A stretch of DNA of 64,000 bases from Spirillospora albida (GTDB taxonomy: Bacteria > Actinomycetota > Actinomycetes > Streptosporangiales > Streptosporangiaceae). This document shows positions 61,972-64,000 of this stretch, piece after piece. The notes beneath the pieces are model-generated. The model did not search any database. It was not told the DNA's origin and saw only the letters and a list, made by a program, of their open reading frames with translations. Each line of letters begins with the position of its first letter. Within the stretch, counting starts at the first letter, position 1. Location: positions 124,001 through 188,000 of the forward strand of contig NZ_JOFJ01000005.1 of the NCBI RefSeq assembly GCF_000718255.1, given 5' to 3'. The translations under genes were made by a program, and so were the position numbers.

Positions 61972-62550
61972 ATGGGCGTCGAAGAGATCGTGCTGCTCAA
62001 TGCCGAGGACGAGGCCGTGGGAACGGCACCGAAGGCGGAGAGTCACCATGAAAGCACCCCCTATCACCTCGCTTTCTCCTGCTATGTGGTGGACACGGAG
62101 GGGCGCGTCCTCATCACCCGGCGCGCGCTGGGGAAGCGGACCTTCCCGGGGGTGTGGACGGGCAGCTGCTGCGGGCATCCCGGGCCGGGCGAGGGCCTTC
62201 GGGAGGCGGTCCTGCGGCGCCTCCGGGACGAGCTGGGGCTGCCGGACGCGGCGCTGACGTCCGTCCTGCCGGGGTTCCGGTACCGGGCCGTCGCCGACGA
62301 CGGGACCGTGGAGCACGAGCGCTGCCCCGTGGTCCGGGCGACGGTCGCGCCGGGAACTCCCGTCCAGCCGAACCCGGAGGAGGTCGAGCACGCCGAATGG
62401 TGGTCGTGGGACCGCTGCCTGGACCTCGCCGGCCGCCCCGAGTCGTCGCTCTGGTACCGCCTCCAGCTCGCCGAACTGGCCCCGCTGGGCGCCCCCCGGG
62501 ACTGGCCGGACGCGGGCACCGCCGCGCTCCCGCCCGCCCTCCGCTGGTAG
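61972..62550 (+). CDS. idi: Isopentenyl-diphosphate delta-isomerase (type I)
   Basis: A 192-residue type I (Nudix-fold) IPP isomerase interconverting IPP and DMAPP. The catalytic Cys is in VWTGSCCGHPGPGE and the Glu in PEEVEHAEWWSW; the opening block STPYHLAFSCYVVDTEGRVLI is conserved in part. ATG at 61972 has GGGAGGA 8-9 bp upstream. Pairing with dxs is logical since the pathway makes both isomers unevenly and Idi balances them. Confidence 0.94.
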   Translation: MGVEEIVLLNAEDEAVGTAPKAESHHESTPYHLAFSCYVVDTEGRVLITRRALGKRTFPGVWTGSCCGHPGPGEGLREAVLRRLRDELGLPDAALTSVLPGFRYRAVADDGTVEHERCPVVRATVAPGTPVQPNPEEVEHAEWWSWDRCLDLAGRPESSLWYRLQLAELAPLGAPRDWPDAGTAALPPALRW

Positions 62551-62645
62551 CCGGATAACCACGGGATCACTTTTCCCCGCCCGCTGTTGACCGTCCCGCC
62601 GTCCGAACGGACGCTTGGTTCTTCGGGGAACCGAAGGGACGGACG

Positions 62646-63980
62646 ATGCGAGGACGTACTCCCAGACGAGCTCCACGACACACCACCGGACGGGTCTCCC
62701 GCCGCTGGAAGGCGATCGCCGCGACCGCGCTGGGCGCGGCCCTGGTCGTCTCCGGCTGCGGCGGGACCGACGACGGCGGCGACGACGCCTCCCAGGTCGA
62801 GGTCTTCTCCTGGTGGACCGGACCGGGCGAGGCGGACGGCCTCGCCGCCATGAAGGCCGAGTTCGAGAAGAAGAACCCGGGCACGAAGTTCATCAACGCC
62901 GCGATCGCGGGCGGCTCCGGCACGCAGGCGCAGGCCGTCCTGGCGAGCCGGCTGCAGAACCGCAAGCCCCCGGACTCCTTCCAGGGTCACGCTGGCGCCG
63001 AGCTGCTCGACTACATCAAGGCCGGGCAGATCGAGCGGCTCGACTCCTTCTTCGACCAGAACGGCCTGCGGCCGGCCTACCCGCAGCAGCTCCTCCAGCA
63101 GATCAGCTACAAGGGGCACCTCTACTCGGTGCCGGTGAACATCCACCGGTCGAACATGCTCTGGTACAACCCGAAGATCCTGGACGACGCGGGCATCGCG
63201 GGGCCGCCGAAGACGATCGCCGAGTTCATCACCGCGCTGAAGGCCGTCAAGGCGAGGACCGGCAAGGTGCCGCTGTCGCTCGGCGCGCAGTGGACGGCCG
63301 ACCACCTGCTGGAGAACGTCCTGCTGGGCAGCCTCGGCACCGACGCCTACAACGCGCTGTGGAAGCCCGGCGCCGACTGGAGCAGCCCGGCCGTCCGCAA
63401 GGCCCTGACGGACTTCGCGGAGATCATGAAGTACACGACGGCGGAGGCCGCCTCGACCGACTGGCAGGGCGCGTCCAAGGCCGTCGTGGACGGCAAGGCC
63501 GCGTTCAACATCATGGGCGACTGGGCCTACGGGTACTTCACGGGCTCCGCCCCCAACGGGCTCGGCAAGAAGGTCGACACCGACTTCAAGTACGCGGCGG
63601 CCCCGGGCACGGACGGCACCTACATGTGGCTTTCGGACTCCTTCACCCTCCCCAAGGGCGCCCCCCACCGCGCGGGGGCGATCGCCTGGCTGAAGGTGGC
63701 GGGCTCCAGGGAGGGGCAGGACCTCTTCAACCCGAAGAAGGGCTCCATCCCCGCGCGCACGGACGGGAACAAGGCCCTTTACACCGGCTACCTCCAGTAC
63801 GCACTCGGTGAGTGGACCAAGCCCGGCATCAAGCTCGCCGGCTCGTTCTGGCACGGCGTGAACGCCGGCAAGAAGCAGCACACCGACATCGACACAGCGG
63901 TGGGCCTCTTCCTCCAGAACAAGGACGTCGCCAAGCTCCAGGCCGCGCTCGTCGAGGCGGCGAAGAACAGCGGACAGTGA
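62646..63980 (+). CDS. ABC transporter sugar-binding lipoprotein
   Basis: A 444-residue extracellular solute-binding protein (family 1). An Arg-rich start is followed by a hydrophobic stretch and lipobox LVVSGCGG (Cys about residue 39). Typical phrases are VEVFSWWTGPGEADGLAAM, NMLWYNPKILDDAGIAGPP, FNIMGDWAYGYF and FTLPKGAPHRAGAIAWL. The substrate is probably an oligosaccharide. Permease and regulator genes, if linked, lie to the right of the window. ATG at 62646, AAGGGACGG upstream. Confidence 0.93.
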   Translation: MRGRTPRRAPRHTTGRVSRRWKAIAATALGAALVVSGCGGTDDGGDDASQVEVFSWWTGPGEADGLAAMKAEFEKKNPGTKFINAAIAGGSGTQAQAVLASRLQNRKPPDSFQGHAGAELLDYIKAGQIERLDSFFDQNGLRPAYPQQLLQQISYKGHLYSVPVNIHRSNMLWYNPKILDDAGIAGPPKTIAEFITALKAVKARTGKVPLSLGAQWTADHLLENVLLGSLGTDAYNALWKPGADWSSPAVRKALTDFAEIMKYTTAEAASTDWQGASKAVVDGKAAFNIMGDWAYGYFTGSAPNGLGKKVDTDFKYAAAPGTDGTYMWLSDSFTLPKGAPHRAGAIAWLKVAGSREGQDLFNPKKGSIPARTDGNKALYTGYLQYALGEWTKPGIKLAGSFWHGVNAGKKQHTDIDTAVGLFLQNKDVAKLQAALVEAAKNSGQ

Positions 63981-64000
63981 CGGGCCCGGGGCGGCCGCGC

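Overview
The window is very GC-rich (by eye above 70%), with actinobacterial start and stop usage, Tat signals, DUF3000, the heme branch genes hemE/hemY/hemQ and a dxs/fadAB/rnd neighbourhood. I infer a filamentous actinomycete, possibly Actinomadura-like or another Streptosporangiales. The genus is inference from gene content only. No rRNA, tRNA, CRISPR array or intact insertion sequence was seen.

Region 1 (1-7448, minus strand) looks like the edge of a polyketide or hybrid biosynthetic cluster. A tightly overlapping operon encodes the glycolytic extender-unit cassette of the FkbK/FkbH/FkbJ/FkbI type (hydroxymalonyl-ACP pathway), ending in an acyl-AMP ligase cut by the window start. Upstream lie a type II thioesterase, an HTH-only LuxR regulator and a StrR/ParB-like activator. 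A 31-bp palindrome beside the activator matches the published StrR operator architecture. 7449-8710 has no convincing gene.

Region 2 (8711-24293) looks like a hypoxia/dormancy island. It holds a GNAT fused to an NDP-forming acyl-CoA synthetase, an Acg-type nitroreductase, a GH65 phosphorylase, a double-domain universal stress protein, pyruvate formate-lyase with its activase, and a 1605-residue membrane protein with the mirrored order UPF0104 / PAP2 / pseudokinase / PAP2 / kinase / UPF0104. Three promoters carry paired motifs with the core GACCTYCGGCC, 21-22 bp apart centre to centre. They resemble DosR/DevR boxes, so the island may be one regulon.

Region 3 (24304-38986) is mixed: DUF4262, a GNAT, glycogen debranching enzyme GlgX, a convergent pair of RibD-like reductases whose ends form an inverted repeat, ATP-dependent DNA ligase (LigC type), PhoD, a HelD-like helicase, small proteins including a possible two-gene module, a LigD-type polymerase (PrimPolC), MsrB and two actinobacterial orphans.

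Region 4 (39019-63980) resembles a conserved actinobacterial core: heme synthesis (hemE, hemY, hemQ), DUF4349 and DUF3000 proteins and RNase D. A BlaI/M56 pair, the EfeUOB iron uptake system with an iron-box-like site, and a sigma-region-2-like membrane protein follow. Then come fatty-acid oxidation fadA-fadB with a possible operator and a strong terminator, an APC permease, a methyltransferase, an FprA-type reductase, isoprenoid genes dxs and idi, and an ABC sugar-binding lipoprotein at the right end.
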